Positions 27,901-42,900 of a stretch of DNA of 64,000 nt are shown piece by piece. The translations under genes were made by a program, and so were the position numbers. Numbering within the stretch: position 1 is the stretch's first letter; every line of letters begins with the position of its first letter. The DNA comes from Siphonodentalium dalli (lineage: Eukaryota > Mollusca > Scaphopoda > Gadilida > Siphonodentaliidae): assembly GCA_032622095.1 (NCBI GenBank), contig CP136069.1, positions 8,324,036 through 8,388,035 of the forward strand. The letters are read 5' to 3'. Below the pieces are notes generated by a model that was not told where the DNA came from, searched no databases, and saw only the letters and a program-made list of their open reading frames with translations.

Positions 27901-30900
27901 TTCTATTAAACTTCTTCACCTTGATTCTATTAAACTTCTTCATCTCGATTCTATTAAACTTCTTCACCTCGATTCTATTAAACTTCTTCACCTTGATTCT
28001 ATTAAACTTCTTCATCTTGATTCTATTAAACTTCTTCACCTTGATTCTATTAAACTTCTTCACCTTGATTCTATTAAACTTCTTCACCTTGATTCTATTA
28101 AACTTCTTCACCTTGATTCTATTTAACTTCTTCACCTTGATTCTATTAAACTTCTTTACCTTGATTCTATTAAACTTCTTCACCTTGATTCTATTAAACT
28201 TCTTCACCTTGATTCTATTTAACTTCTTCACCTTGATTCTATTAAACTTCTTTACCTTGATTCTATTAAACTTCTTCACCTTGATTCTATTAAACTTCTT
28301 CACCTTGATTCTATTTAACTTCTTCACCTTGATTCTATTAAACTTCTTCGCCTTGATTCTATTAAACTTCTTCACCTTGATTCTATTAAACTTCTTCGCC
28401 TTGATTCTATTAAACTTCTTCACCTCGATTCTATTAAACTTCTTCACCTCGATTCTATTAAACTTCTTCACCTTGATTCTATTAAACTTCTTCATCTCGA
28501 TTCTATTAAACTTCTTCACCTCGATTCTATTAAACTTCTTCACCTTGATTCTATTAAACTTCTTCACCTTGATTCTATTAAACTTCTTCATCTTGATTCT
28601 ATTAAACTTCTTCACCTTGATTCTATTAAACTTCTTCACCTTGATTCTATTAAACTTCTTCACCTTGATTCTATTAAACTTCTTCACCTTGATTCTATTA
28701 AACTTCTTCACCTTGATTCTATTAAACTTCTTCACCTTGATTCTATTAAACTTCTTCACCTTGATTCTATTAAACTTCTTCGCCTTGATTCTATTAAACT
28801 TCTTCACCTTGATTCTATTAAACTTCTTCATCTTGATTCTATTAAACTTCTTCACCTTGATTCTATTAAACTTCTTCACCTTGATTCTATTAAACTTCTT
28901 TTTCTTGATTCTATTAAACTTCTTCACCTTGATTCTATTAAACTTCTTCATCTTGATTCTATTAACCCTTTACCCAACAAACCGGCCAAAACCGGCCAAA
29001 TAAAGCTTCAACAGCCTTAAATATCGTCGGTCTGTCTCAATAGAACCATACAAATATGGATATCATTGGAACCGGCTCCTTGACCACATTGTGATAGTTA
29101 CAGTTATGCCCTGTGCCAATGCATTCTCTTATATATGCGAGTCGACCATAGGTCGCCTCTCATATATAAGAGAATGCATTGGCCTAAAAAACACTTTTTA
29201 CCATTTTTTCTTACATTCTTTAACAATTTTATAATTTGTAATGTGTTAAGCCAATGCATTCTCTTATATATGCGAGGCGACCTATAAGAGAATGCGTTGG
29301 CACAGGGCCGTTCTGTTGGGTAAAGGGTTAAACTTCTTCATCTTGATTCTATTAAGTTTTTAGTTTAGTTTCCTTCTTGGGACCTCATTCTGCATGGACT
29401 CATCTGATATTGGAGACATAGACTCAGGTTAAAGTTCCCAAATGGTGAATATTTTGATGTACACCCATTGGGAACCTCGATTATGCAATGTGTCATCTGC
29501 CAGTTTGGGGATATAGAGAAACTAAACTGAAAACAAAAATAGAATCTTTGTGAAGCAGTTTCTATAGAAATTTGATAATAAATAAACTTTCCAGAGAAGA
29601 TGAGGCCTAAGCAGAATGAAGTCCCCAGAGGGTTAATTTAGTGATGCTGGCCTGCTATGCGGGATAAATTCACCTTCTGGGGACCTTATTGATTCCCTCC
29701 CTTGTTATAAGGACTGATCTTGTGATACACATTTATAGAAAATTCCTGTCCTCGCTTGATATTCAAACATTGAGTTTGGTTCATGCAAATATTTCAAAGC
29801 TTGGACTTCGATTCTGCGATCAGTCCCTGGACTATTACATCTTGCTAACGACATCCACATACCCTGCGGGTATTTACTTCTGCGTTTAGTCCAAAATAAA
29901 ATAGACCTGTGAAAAGCCATCCACCCCCCCCCCCCCCCCCCCCCCAACTCGCCTGCTCTTATTTTTTTTCATGCATGTCACCAGAAACACAAGGTATTTA
30001 TTTTTGTTGCCTTATCAGAACAGAGAAGCAAATTTATTCATTGCCTTGCCATAGTAATGATACTGTGATACACATGTATAGAAAATCCACGCTTGATAGT
30101 CAAACAAAGAGTTTGTTTCGTGTAAATATCTTCAATTCTGTGATACCAGACCCTATACTCCATCCCTTACCAATAACAATGACATACCCTTTGGATACTT
30201 CTGTGTGTATCAGAACCCAGAACAAATTGATTGTCTCCCTTGTTATAAGGTCTGATACTGTGAATCATGTGCAAGCCTGATTATAGTGTGCCTGTCATTT
30301 GCATAATGAGGTCCCCAGAGGGTGAATTTGGTGACGCTATCCCGCATAATGGGCTAGCATCACTGAATTCACCCACTGGGGACCTCATTCTGCATGGCCT
30401 CATCTGCTATGGTAGACAAAGACTCAGATTTAAGTTCCCAAATGGTGAATATCATGATGTACACCCATTGGGAACCTCGATTGTGCAATGTGTCTTCTGC
30501 CAACTTCTTCTATGTGAAGAAGTTTCTATCGAAATTTGATCATTAAGAAACTTTCCAGAGAAGATGAGGCCTTAGCAGAATGAGGTCCCCAGAGGGTGAA
30601 TTTAGTGATGATAGCCCGCTATGCGGGATTGCGTCACTAAATTCACCCTCTGGGGACCTCATTCTGCAAATGACAGGCACACTAAACTCAGGCTTGTACA
30701 TGTACATAGAAAATTCTTGTCCACACTCGATACTCAAACAAATAGTTTGTTTCATGCAAATATTTCTCTGCCTCCTCATTCTCAAGCCTTCAAATAGCGT
30801 GTTTGTCATTTGCAGAATGAGGTCCCCAGAGGGTGAATTTAGTGATGCTATCCCGCACAGCGGGCTAGCATTATCAAATTCACCCTCTGGAGACCTCATT

Positions 30901-33900
30901 CTGCTTAGGCCTCATCTTCTGGGAAGTATCTATAGTATCAAATTAACATTGTTTTTAGTTAGATTTCCCTTCTAGGAAAGTTTCTATATCCCCTAATTTG
31001 CAGAAGATGAAATTAATAATTGAGGTGCCCAATGGGTGAACATCACCAACTTCAACTGGGGAACTTCAATCTGATCCTAGGTCTGCCAAAGCAGTTGAGG
31101 GCCTTAGCAGAATGAGGTCCGCAGTGGGTGAATTTGGTGATGCTAGCCCACTATGCGGGATAGCGTCACTAAATTCACCCTCTGGGGACCTCATTCTGCA
31201 AATGACAGACACACTATTTGCTCGCCATTCATTCTGGGATACATATTTAATGTTCCTTCAAGGAAGCGTGAGGAATATTGATCCGTTTCCTACAAAGTAT
31301 TTGCATTTGATTTTCACAAGTAATAAGTTCGCAGGCCATTCATTTATTGGGTAACCAAATGAACATTCACTACACATATACCAGCTGATTATACAGCAGC
31401 GATCAAAAGTAATGATGAGCCATGATCATACAGCACGGCTCAAAAGTAACCTATGAACCTGATCATACAGCATGGCTCAAAAGTAACCGATGAACCTGAT
31501 CATACAGTGCGGCTCAGATATAAACTGATTAGCCTACTCATACAGTGCTGCTCTAAAATAACTGATGCAGTTGACGATAAGACACTAGCTCATCATACAA
31601 CACTGCTCAAAACTAATGATGATGTAACACAAGCATACATTGGAATAAACAGTGGTATACTGTAAAGATAGTTAACCTTTTGAGTGCCAGGTTGATTTTT
31701 GTATCAACCCATATACCCTGTGCCAATGCATTCTCTTATATATGCAAGTCGGCCATAGGTCGCCTCGCATATATAAGAGAATGCATTGGCCTAACAATTT
31801 GTTTGTTTTTTTTACAATTTTTACAATTTTAATAATTTATTCTTATATTCTTTAACAGACTTATTTTGTAGGTTTAGGGCCGATGAGATCGGCCCCTGGC
31901 ACTCAAAGGGTTAATAAATCAAGTGGTTTATATCTAATCAAGCCAGAAGAAAGGCTGAAACCATGTTGTTAAGATGCATAATCCAATTAAACTCCCCCTC
32001 AATTACTATTTAATTGGATTCGAGGAACCCACCTATAAATGCTCAGAGTTATCAGATATCAATTTTTTAAATCTATTATTTTTCACCATCGAGAATTATT
32101 AGTGGCCAAGAGTGATGAACTGAGGGTCTCAGACCAAATTGGGGATGAAGATAGATAACTCTAAAATCAAGAGGCTTTGTGTTAAATTGACAATAAGGCC
32201 AAATTTCGTCGAACAACATGTTGATAAATAACATGTTTCGGGCAATTTTATACTATAGATGACAGTGGTTAGCATTATTTTTGGGCAATTAATCGATTCA
32301 GATAACTGAAGCGATATTTCTAAAAATATTGTTGTTGTTGGAATCTGATTATATGGGGACCATGGAATCGGATTGAGTACCTTTAAACCATGTGTTTAAT
32401 TCTACTATGTGCTATGGTATAAATATGTTGGAAAAATTAAAAGGTTTTCTTGGGATGTATGTGAATCTAAAACAATGGTGTTACTTACAGTAATGCCCTA
32501 AGTAATCGACCTCTTAACCACAGCAGAATTATGGGTAACTTTTCAGGATTTAGTCGTAAATATGGCTTGTTGCCATTCATCGGAATGCTCACAGCGAGAG
32601 CTTTCCGATGAATGGCAACAAGCCATATTTCCTACTAAATCCTGAAAAGTTACCCATAATTCTGCTGTGGTTAAGAGGTCGATTACTTAGGGCATTACTG
32701 TAGGCATTTGAACTTTCCGCATTCCTAATCACTCCATTGACTGTAACACAGGATATTATCCCCTCTCCAAGTTTAGCTACAGTGTCATTGACACTTTTGT
32801 TATGTATGTGTTGAAGCAGGTTGAAGAAGAATTTAAAACAATGGTTTGAATATAATGCTAGTCCGCCGTATTGCCTCTTTTACTCATTTCTATTGAAAGC
32901 AATTCTTTTTGACCATTCCATGACTGGAGCTTCCTGAAATTTTGCGAAAACCCTGTGCCAATGTATTCTCTTATATATTAGAGTCTTATAATGTATTCTC
33001 GCATATATAAGAGAATGCACTGGAACAAGAACTTTAATGCTGCACTAGCGCAGCTCACATCATGTAAGGGTTAACCTAAGGTGTATCTTTAAACTGAACC
33101 TGGATCAAATTTGACATTAACCTTTTCTATACTAAATACTCATTGACAAGTAGTCACCTTATTAACCCTAGCTATAAAAATACTCATTGATGAGTAGTTA
33201 TCCCTTAGGAAATGTTCAGATAATAAGCTAACCTTGTCTATACTAAAGCATCATTGATGAGTTGTTCCTTTAGACAATGTTCAGATAATAAGTCGTATAG
33301 GTCATTTGTTGAACTTATTATCTAAGAAGTTCCTACCACGTATATGATTTATTCTGCATGTATATGTGACCCGCCATATCAAATCCAGTCGAAAGTCAGG
33401 ATTTTTTTACCCTGTACTATTGCATTCTCTTATATATGCGAGGCGACCTATGGTATAGAGAATGCCATTGGCCTAACAATTTTTTACAATTTTAATAATT
33501 TTTTCTTGTATTCTTTAACAATTTTATAATTTCACCCATACAGAGCCCCAGACAAACATGAGCAGACAACACTCTTCTATATGCTTCTATATATGTGTGG
33601 GGCTCCCTGCAGTGAAATGGATGTTTTTTATTTTATGTCCTAAAAATTGTAAGAAACATTTATTTTTAAAAAATGATAAAAAATTGTTAGGCCAATGCAT
33701 TCTCTTATATATGCGAGGCGACCTATGGTCGACTCGCATATATAAGAGAATGCATTGGCACAGGGTAAAAAAAATCCCGACTTCCGACTGGATTTGATAT
33801 GGCGGGTCACATATTATCATTTCGTCTGGCTGTTGTCTGCTCATATATCCTTAACACCCCTCCATATGAATAATACCCTTTTCCAATATTTACTTTTAAC

Positions 33901-36900
33901 ACTGGGTGGGAGAATCCATTTAGTATAGCAAGGGTTAATATAATAACAAATATTGGAATACTTGCATGACAAATTGCATAAAATTGCAGAACATTGTTAA
34001 TTGTACATCCAGTTATAGAGGTATCAGGGCTGAGAAATACAGTAATGCCCTAAATAATTGACTCCTTAACCACAGCAGAATTATGGGTCATTTTTCAGTA
34101 GGAAATATTGCTTGTTGCCATTCATCGGAAAGCTCTCAGTGAGAGCTTTCCAATGAATGGCAGCAAGCCATATTTCCGAATAAACCCTGAAAATTTATCC
34201 ATAATTCTGCTGTGGTTAAGGAGTTGATTATTTAGGGCATTAGTTCAATTGTATCATTTTCAAAATACAAAAGTAGTTCCATATAAACGCCCCCAATAGG
34301 AATGGCTTGGTGGTTAAACTATTATTACGTGCTCTGGCAATGAAACTGTTAACCCTTTGAATGCCAGGTCCGATTTTTGTATCAACCCATATACCCTGTG
34401 CCAATGCATTCTCTTATATATGCGAGTCGACCATAGGTCGCCTCGCATATATAAGAGAATGCATTGGCTTAACAATTTTTATTTATTTATTTATTTATTT
34501 TTTTTACAATTTTTTACAATTTTAATATATTTTATTATATTCTTTAACAGACTTATTGTGTAGGTTTAGGGCCGATAATATCGGCCTCTGGCAATGAAAC
34601 TGTTAAAGCTAATGTTGTCTCGTCACTTTATTTTGCAGGCATTAGATGGGTTCCTGTTCCTAGTGAAGATCCAAGGACTGGTGGTGTTTGTTTCTGAAAA
34701 TATCATAGACTATCTCAAGTATACCCCGGTAACTATGACAACGCTTTATATCTCTGCTAGATGCTGCATGAGGCACATAATAAAAACCCAGAAATAAATA
34801 AATAGGGCCCAAAAAAAACCAACTTTTTAAACTGTTTTTACCACAAATGCACATACATATAGATAATCATTAGTGTGCAATGCAAAACACATGGTTTCTA
34901 ACATATCCATGCATGAATTGACCATGAAGTGACAGCTGGACTGGCCCTCAAAAGGTGTGTGATGGGTTGTGGATTGATGGGCATGATTTTTGCGATGATA
35001 ATTTCCTGAGACTGGATCTCAGGCCTATTTTATGCCTAGTTTGGGACATGGAACATAAGAACACTATCAACAGACATGGTGGGGTGTAGCTACTGTTTCC
35101 AAAAACCAGGCACGCTAGGTTGGGTGTACATTTCCTGGCTACCTCCAGACAATGGGATCATAGGGATGTAGTTGTCACAATACAAGAATCGCTATAATGG
35201 TGGTATTATGGGTAAAATTTCATAAAACATTAACGACATCAATTTCGTACCGAGTAAATGAAGTAATATACTAGCCAAAAAGCAGTATGTGAATAACAAA
35301 TCACACACTCAAGCATAAAGAAAGTTTGATGCCATTTATATTATCTGTCTATCCAGGGGCGCCGGAAGAGGGGGGGGCAGAGGGGGCAGCTGACCCCCCT
35401 GCCCTTGACCAAGAGGCAGAAAATGCTTTTTGTGTGTTTAATCTCGTGTTTTTATAGCAAAATACCACCAATTTCACAAGGAATATTAATTTTTTGTCAA
35501 TTTTATCACAAAACGGCCATAAAAACCGACAAATACCATTAAAATAGGGATTTTTGCCACAATGAATTTATGGTTATTTTCCCGAGTTTGCGGAGAAAAT
35601 GCCCTTTTTGCGGAAAAGTGCCCTTTTTGTAGGCTCTGCCCCCCCCATGCCCTTGGATGCTTCCGGCGCCCCTGTGTCTATCACTTTTCATTTATATTGA
35701 TCAATATTTCATCATATTTTGAATGATTCATTTTGGAACTTATTTCAAATGGCTTTCATATATTATCTTACTGATTATCACTTTTCAGTTATTTTGATCA
35801 ATATTTCATCATATTTTGTGCCTTTTCAGGATGAAATAGTTGGTAAGAACATCTATAACATCATACATGTGGAAGACCATGCTGAATTCAGTAGAAGTTT
35901 GCTGCCTATGTCTGGTAAGTTTTCACAGAACGGCCCTGTGCCAATGTATTCTCTTATATATGCGAGTCGACCATAGGTCGCCTCGCATATATAAGAGAAT
36001 GCATTGGCTTAACACATTAAAAATTATAAAATTGGTAAAGAATGTGAGAAAAAATGGTAAAAAGTGTTAAAAAAAGATTTTTTTTAGGCCAATGCATTCT
36101 CTTATATATGCGAGGCGACCGATGGTCGACTCGCATATATAAGAGAATGCATTGGCACAGGGCATAACTGTAACTATCACAATGTGGTCAAGGAGCCGGT
36201 TCCAATGATATCCATATTTGTATGGTTCTATTGAGACAGACCGAACATATTTTAGGCTGTTGAAGCTTTATTTATGTAGAAGTTTGCTGCATAATGTCTG
36301 GTAAGTTTGCTATTCAGTCAGAGTTAACCCTACCCTATGAGCTGGTGTCTGTTTCATTGTGACACGGAATTTTATCACCATGTGCTTACGAGTATTGAGC
36401 GATGTCATCATATAATCTATAGTTTTGACAACGTTGTCACTTTGATACGGTCCATGACAGGTTAGAAAAACACTCCAGTGTATAACCTTTGATGCTATGA
36501 CTTTTACGACGATCATTGTGGTATGATACGTGGTGGTATGCAAGAGCAATTGTGCGCCTCAAAATCGAAGGACTGGGTGTTTAGAGAAGATGTGTTGATT
36601 TAACCCTTTACCCAACAGAAGGGCCCTGTGCCAATGCATAGGTCGCCTCGCATATATAAGAGAATGCATTGGCTTAACACATTAAAAATTATAAAATTGT
36701 TAAAGAATGTAAGAATTTTTTTTTTTAGGCCAATGCATTCTCTTATATATGCGAGGCAACCTATGGTCGACTCGCATATATAAGAGAATGCATTGGCACA
36801 GGGTATAACTGTAACCATCACAATGTGGTCAATGAGCCGGTTCCAATGATATCCATATTTGTATGGTGTTATTGAGACAGACCCAAGATAATTTAGGCTG

Positions 36901-39900
36901 TTGCAGCTTTATTTGGCCGGTTTTGGCCGTTTTGTTGGGCAAAGGGTTAAGAAATAAATACACTGCGCATCGGCGTGTTTAGTAGAATTTTACCACAAAG
37001 AAACTGATTGTGGGTCAAATTCTACTATACACGCCGATGCGCAATGTATTTATTTCTTTTGTAATTTGAATGTATGTATTGGTCGAAATTGTAATGACAT
37101 ACGTTCAACCTGCTTTATAATAGCCCAGTTTCTATCTCTGCATGATATAATTTTCCACCAAGCAGTTCTTCTATTAGAACTGTAACGTCAAACATGACGT
37201 CACTATTGAACGGCGACCCCTTTTCATTGCCTTTTTTGAAGAAAAAAATCCAACATTTTTTTGTGGTACAATTCATAATATCTAGTATTGTAACCACAAT
37301 TGGAATGCAGGATACTGACCAATCAGGACGAGCCTTGTATGTAGGTTTAGGCAAGGTCGTTTTACAATTATTATTGTTATGCTTTACTTTTCAGGAGGGT
37401 ACTCTAATGAACTCAGCACGAATAAGAACAGGCCGTTCCAATGTAGAATGCTAATAAAATCTCCAAGTAAGTAAAACCACAGTCTGTGTCACAAGACAGA
37501 GTTTAGTGTGCCTGTCATTTTCAGAATGAGGTCCCCAGAGGGTGAATTTAGTGACGCTATCACGCATAGCGGGCTAGCATCACTAAATTCATCCTCTGGG
37601 GACCTCATTCTGCTTAGGCCTTATCTAAGTTTCTTTACTATCAAAATTTTATAGAAACTTCTTCACATTGATTCTATTTTTTTTTTAGTTTCTCGATATC
37701 CCCAAATTGGCAGATGACACATTGCATAGCAAATGAGGCCATGCAGAATGAGGTCCCCGGAGGGTGGATTTGGTGATGCTAGCCCACTATGCAGGATAGC
37801 GTCACTAAATTCACCCTCTGGTGACGTCATTCAGCAAATGACAGGCACACTAAACTCAGACTTGCTGTGTGATCGGAGAGTAACCCAGATGGAAGCATGC
37901 ACTATGGACTGTCGTCCGCTCCTCTCTATATGGGGCTCTCTGGGCAATGAAAGAGTTTAACACTCCCATATGGAGCCTCACACAGACCCAAGCAGACGAC
38001 AGTCATCAGTGCATTGTTCTCTGTGTCTGGGGCTCCATAAAGGGTTAACTATGAAAACAATATTACTCTCAAATGATCAAGTCTTGAAATAGTGTGTCTG
38101 GTCATTTGCAGAATTGGTCCGCAGAGGGTGAATTTAGTGATGCTCTCCCGCACAGTGGGCTAGCATCACCAAATTCACCCTCTGGAGACATCATTCTGCT
38201 TAGGTCTCATCTTTTGGGAAGTATCTATACTATCAAATTAGCATTGTTTTTAGTTACGTTTTCCTTTCTGGGAAGTTTCTATATCCCCTAATTTGCAGAA
38301 GGTAAAATCCATAATCGAGGTGCCCAATGGGTGATCATCACCAACTTCAACTGGGGAACTTTAATCTGATGCTAGATCTACCATAGCAGTTGAGGGCCTT
38401 AGCAGAATGAGGTTCCCAGAGGGTGAATTTAGTGATGCTAACCTGCTATATGGGTAGCGTCACTAAATTCACCCTCTGGGGACCTCATTCTGCAAATGAC
38501 AGACACGCTATTTGCAGGCTTGCAGATGATTCATACCTTTTATTTCTCGATTTGCATTTATTTAGATGATGAAAATGACGAGAATAAACAACCAGCAGCT
38601 CGACACGAAACGATGCAGATATCTGCCGTGTTACAACCTTATCCTGTAGATAAGTTCCCCGAATACATAGATGACTCCTCACCACCCGGTAAGTTCCCTG
38701 AATAAACAACCAACAACTCGACACGAAACGATGCAGATATCTGCCGTGTTACAACCTTATCCTGTAGATAAGTTCCCCGAATACATAGATGACTCCTCAC
38801 CACCCGGCAAGTTCCCCGAATACATAGATGACTCCTCACCACCCGATAAGTTCCCCGAATACATAGATGATTCCTCACCACCCGATAAGTTCCTTGAATA
38901 CATAGATGACTCCTCACCACCCGGTAAGTTCCCCCGAATACATATATGACTCCTCACCACCCGATAAGTTCCCCGAATACATAGATGATTCCTCACCACC
39001 CGATAAGTTCCCCGAATACATAGATGACTCCTCACCACCCGGTAATTTCCCTGAATACATAGATGACCCCTCACCACCCGATAAGTTCCCCGAATACATA
39101 GATGACTCCTCACCACCCGGTAAGTTCCCCCGAATACATATATGACTCCTCACCACCCGATAAGTTCCCCGAATACATAGATGATTCCTCACCACCCGGT
39201 AAGTTCCCTGAATACATAGATGACCCCTCACCACCCGATAAGTTCCCCGAATACATAGATGATTCCTCACCACCCGATAATTTATCTTCTAGTCTAGCAT
39301 ATTTAAATGTGTTTAGTACATATTGCTAGACAAACACCATTATTATAATAATACTATTATTATGACCACGACCCCCGTAAAGGTTCAGGGCATATAGCTG
39401 AGGGCTCAATCTGTCAGTCCGTCCATCTATACTTCTGTTTGACATTCTGTCCATCCGTCCATCCATCCGAACATATCCCCTTATAACTCGGGTGTTAATT
39501 ATCAGATTTTGTTGTCCTTTGGTATGGTGTTAGTACATGTTGGGTTAAAGTATACCCTCATACTACGGGTTTCATCCATTAATTTTTAGAGTTTCGGCCC
39601 TTGTTTGATTTTAAAATTTGTAATTTTGTGTCCGTATGAGCATTTCAGCTTGTAACTCGTGTGTTAATTATCGTACTTTGTTGTCCTTTGGCATGGGGAT
39701 GGAACAGGTTGGGTTATAGGGTTTCATCCATACGGCCCTTGTTTGACTTGTTTATTCGATCTTATTTTGTAGATGGTCAAATGTGTTTAGTGTGTATTGC
39801 TCGACGACTGCCGTTATCAGAGAAAACCTCGCCTACGATGTTGGGGGTTGAGCAGTTCTCAACGAAGCAAGATCTCACTGGTAAAATCGTCTCCTGTGAC

Positions 39901-42900
39901 ACAAGGTAATATTACTGTTTTTAATTTAAAGGGGTACTGTACCAGTGTTCGTGTTGTTGGTGGCCAATGGCCACTTTATTTCGAAAGTGACCACAAAAAT
40001 TTCCTTTTCGCCGAACTGTTGGAGAAATCTAATTCAAAAAGCGCTGAATAGATTGACGAAATTAGGCGACGAAATATCGCCGGTTTTGGACACGCGGGTT
40101 TCGTACTTCGGATACATCATATGATGTCAACCCAAATTTACATCATATGATGTCAACCCAAATTTCTTTTGTAAGGGGAGCGTTGAATGAATGGTGATGG
40201 TTGTACAGAGGCGATTACTAATCATCAAAACCCTTAATCTCTGCACTGGTTATATCATATTTTGTTGATTAGGTAAGATGAAATATGTAAATGCATTGTC
40301 CAATAACTTGGATGTACCATCGATCACATGTCAGTTATGTAGTGTGTCTTAAACTGCCTCCCATCTTATAACAACCGGACTTCACACCATATATGTTATT
40401 AATACAACAATAGGTATTCAACACCTTACCATAATAAGCGACATAACTGTTGTTTTATTTCGGCAAAAATAGTGATGATAACTAATACACCCCATTAATT
40501 GATTAGTTGGCGAACATGGTGTCAGCGACGTGACATAGTCAGAGAGTTATATATTTAAAAAATATAATTTAGTCATCCATTGTGAGCCCAGAAAATGAGG
40601 ATTTAATTTGGCGTAAGTTTTTTTAATTTGGCCAATTTTTGTTTTTATTTGGTCACTAAAAATTTCATTTGGCCACTTTTTTGGCCAAAAGATTTTTCCG
40701 TCCAGCGCAAACACTGTACTTTACACTGAATACGACCATTTATGGGACCATCTCCATTTATACTCAACAGAATATATGCAACAAATGAAGGAATTTGAGC
40801 CATGGTCCATTACCAATTACCAATTACATGCAATTACTTAAAAAAATGTAATTAATTACAGTCAATTACAATTACAAATTACAATTACCCCATCCCTGGC
40901 CCATGGATTAGTGCAAAATACACTCATGTGCTCGTTGAACGATGCAAACAACATGGTAGTTATAATGAAAATGATTTTATGACTTCAGTCAGTGAATGCT
41001 TACAAGATCAAGGATAATATTGTTAGGCCAATGTATTCTCTTATATATGTGAGGCTCCCTATATCTCAAACTTTCCTGAAGCTCCAGTCATGGAAGAGTT
41101 AACCCTTTACCCAACAGAACGGCCCTGTGCCAATGCATTCTCTTATATATGCGAGTCGACCACAGGTCGCCTCGCATATATAAGAGAATGCATTGGCTTA
41201 ACACATTAACACATTTAGGCCAATGCATTCTCTTATATATGCGAGGCGACCTATGGTCGACTCGCATATATAAGAGAATGCATTGGCACAGGGCATAACT
41301 GTAACTATCACAATGTGGTCAAGGAGCCGGTTCCAATGATATCCATATTTGTATGGTTCTATTGAGACAGATCGAAGATATTTTAGGCTGTTGAAGCTTT
41401 ATTTGGCCGGTTTGTTGGGTAAAGGGTTAATTTGGTTATCTCCACTTCCAACTTTATATTTCTTTTATTTCAGTGGAATAAATCAGAGTCATTATTCGTA
41501 TCCTGATTTCATCGGTCAGAAGATACAAGACTTTTCTCATGCAAATGACATTGGTACTGTCACCGGTCATTTACAGGAAGGTATGTATTATAGTCCGTTA
41601 AGCCTGCAAATAGTGTGTCTGACATTGGCAGAATGATGTCCCCAGAGGGTGAATTTGCTCTCAACTGCTATGGGAGTCTTGGGATCAGATTGAAGTTCCC
41701 CAGTTGAAGTTGGTGATGTTCACCCATTAGTCACCTCGTTTATGGATTTTATCTTGTGCAAATTAAGGGATATAGAAATTGGACAGAAGGGAAAAAGTAA
41801 CTAAAAACAATGTTAAATTGAGACTATAGATACCTCCCAGAAGATGAGGCCTGAGCAGAATGAGATCCTCTGGAGACCTCATTTCGACAGACAAGACTGA
41901 TATGTGAACTTTTATCATCACCACCCCATTGATCCTCCTTGATGTCACCACAACCGTACTACCTTACTCGTATTTAAATTCGCGCAGTATTATTTTTCGC
42001 TCAGTTTTCGCTCTTAGAGCTCTTTCCATCAATGTATCACATTATTATAATCAATAAATTTGAAAAATGATAAAGGAAATATGGGTTGATACACAAATTG
42101 GACTTGGCACTGAAAGGGTTAAACCATATCATAATTATATCAATCATGGTATAAATATTATTGTAACTCAATTGAGTATTTGTCACTAAAAACAAGCATT
42201 CTGATTGGCCGAGAGCGGCTAACATTAGTTTTCGATTCACCGACATCGGCCGCTTCAGCTTGCATCAAATCTGAATGTAGCACAGTACAATTTCATCGGC
42301 ACAGAACAGAGTAACGAAACGAGCGAACCCACGCATTATTGTCTATAGATACCGTTACTTCAGCGTGCATCAAAACTGAATGTACGGTAAAATTGTTATG
42401 AAGCAGTGTTCCGAGTAACGCAATGAACAAACCCAACGATTTGTGCACGGTGACAATGGCAAAATGAAAGTCTCGATTCATGTCATGAAAATGACTAAAT
42501 GATTACTTTTTATACAGTTTTTTTGCAAATTCCTTGCTAGATTGAATTACAATGGATCAACAGGGTACGTTTATCTCCCAACTGTTATAAGATATAACTT
42601 AAGGCATACTGAATTATTTTATATGAAAGATAGTTCGAATCTCGTCTCAAATCAAATGCATGTTGAAATTGTTTGAATGAAATATATTAATGAATAGCTC
42701 CTATGTTAATAGTGTTGTGTCGATGGTCATTGAGAGATAAAATATGGTAAGAATTAATCATGAAGATTTTCTGTTTACAGTTAAAACCTATCCAAACCGG
42801 ACCCTCTATAAACTAAATCCCTCTCCATACTGAACAAATTATTCAGTCTCAAATTTAACCAAGTGCATTCTAACTAACAATTACCTCTGTAAACAGGAAA

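Noticed and set aside
26684-29003. Two ~760-codon open frames on opposite strands (KKFNRIKV and LILLNFFT repeats)
   Set aside because: They are by-products of a 24-bp stop-free unit. There is no splice site, unique sequence or codon signal, and the frames overlap fully on both strands.
38485-39329. Separate genes in the DKFPEYIDDSSPP / minus-strand CIRGTYRVVRSH repeats
   Set aside because: The plus-strand units derive from exon E6, and the minus frames are their complement.
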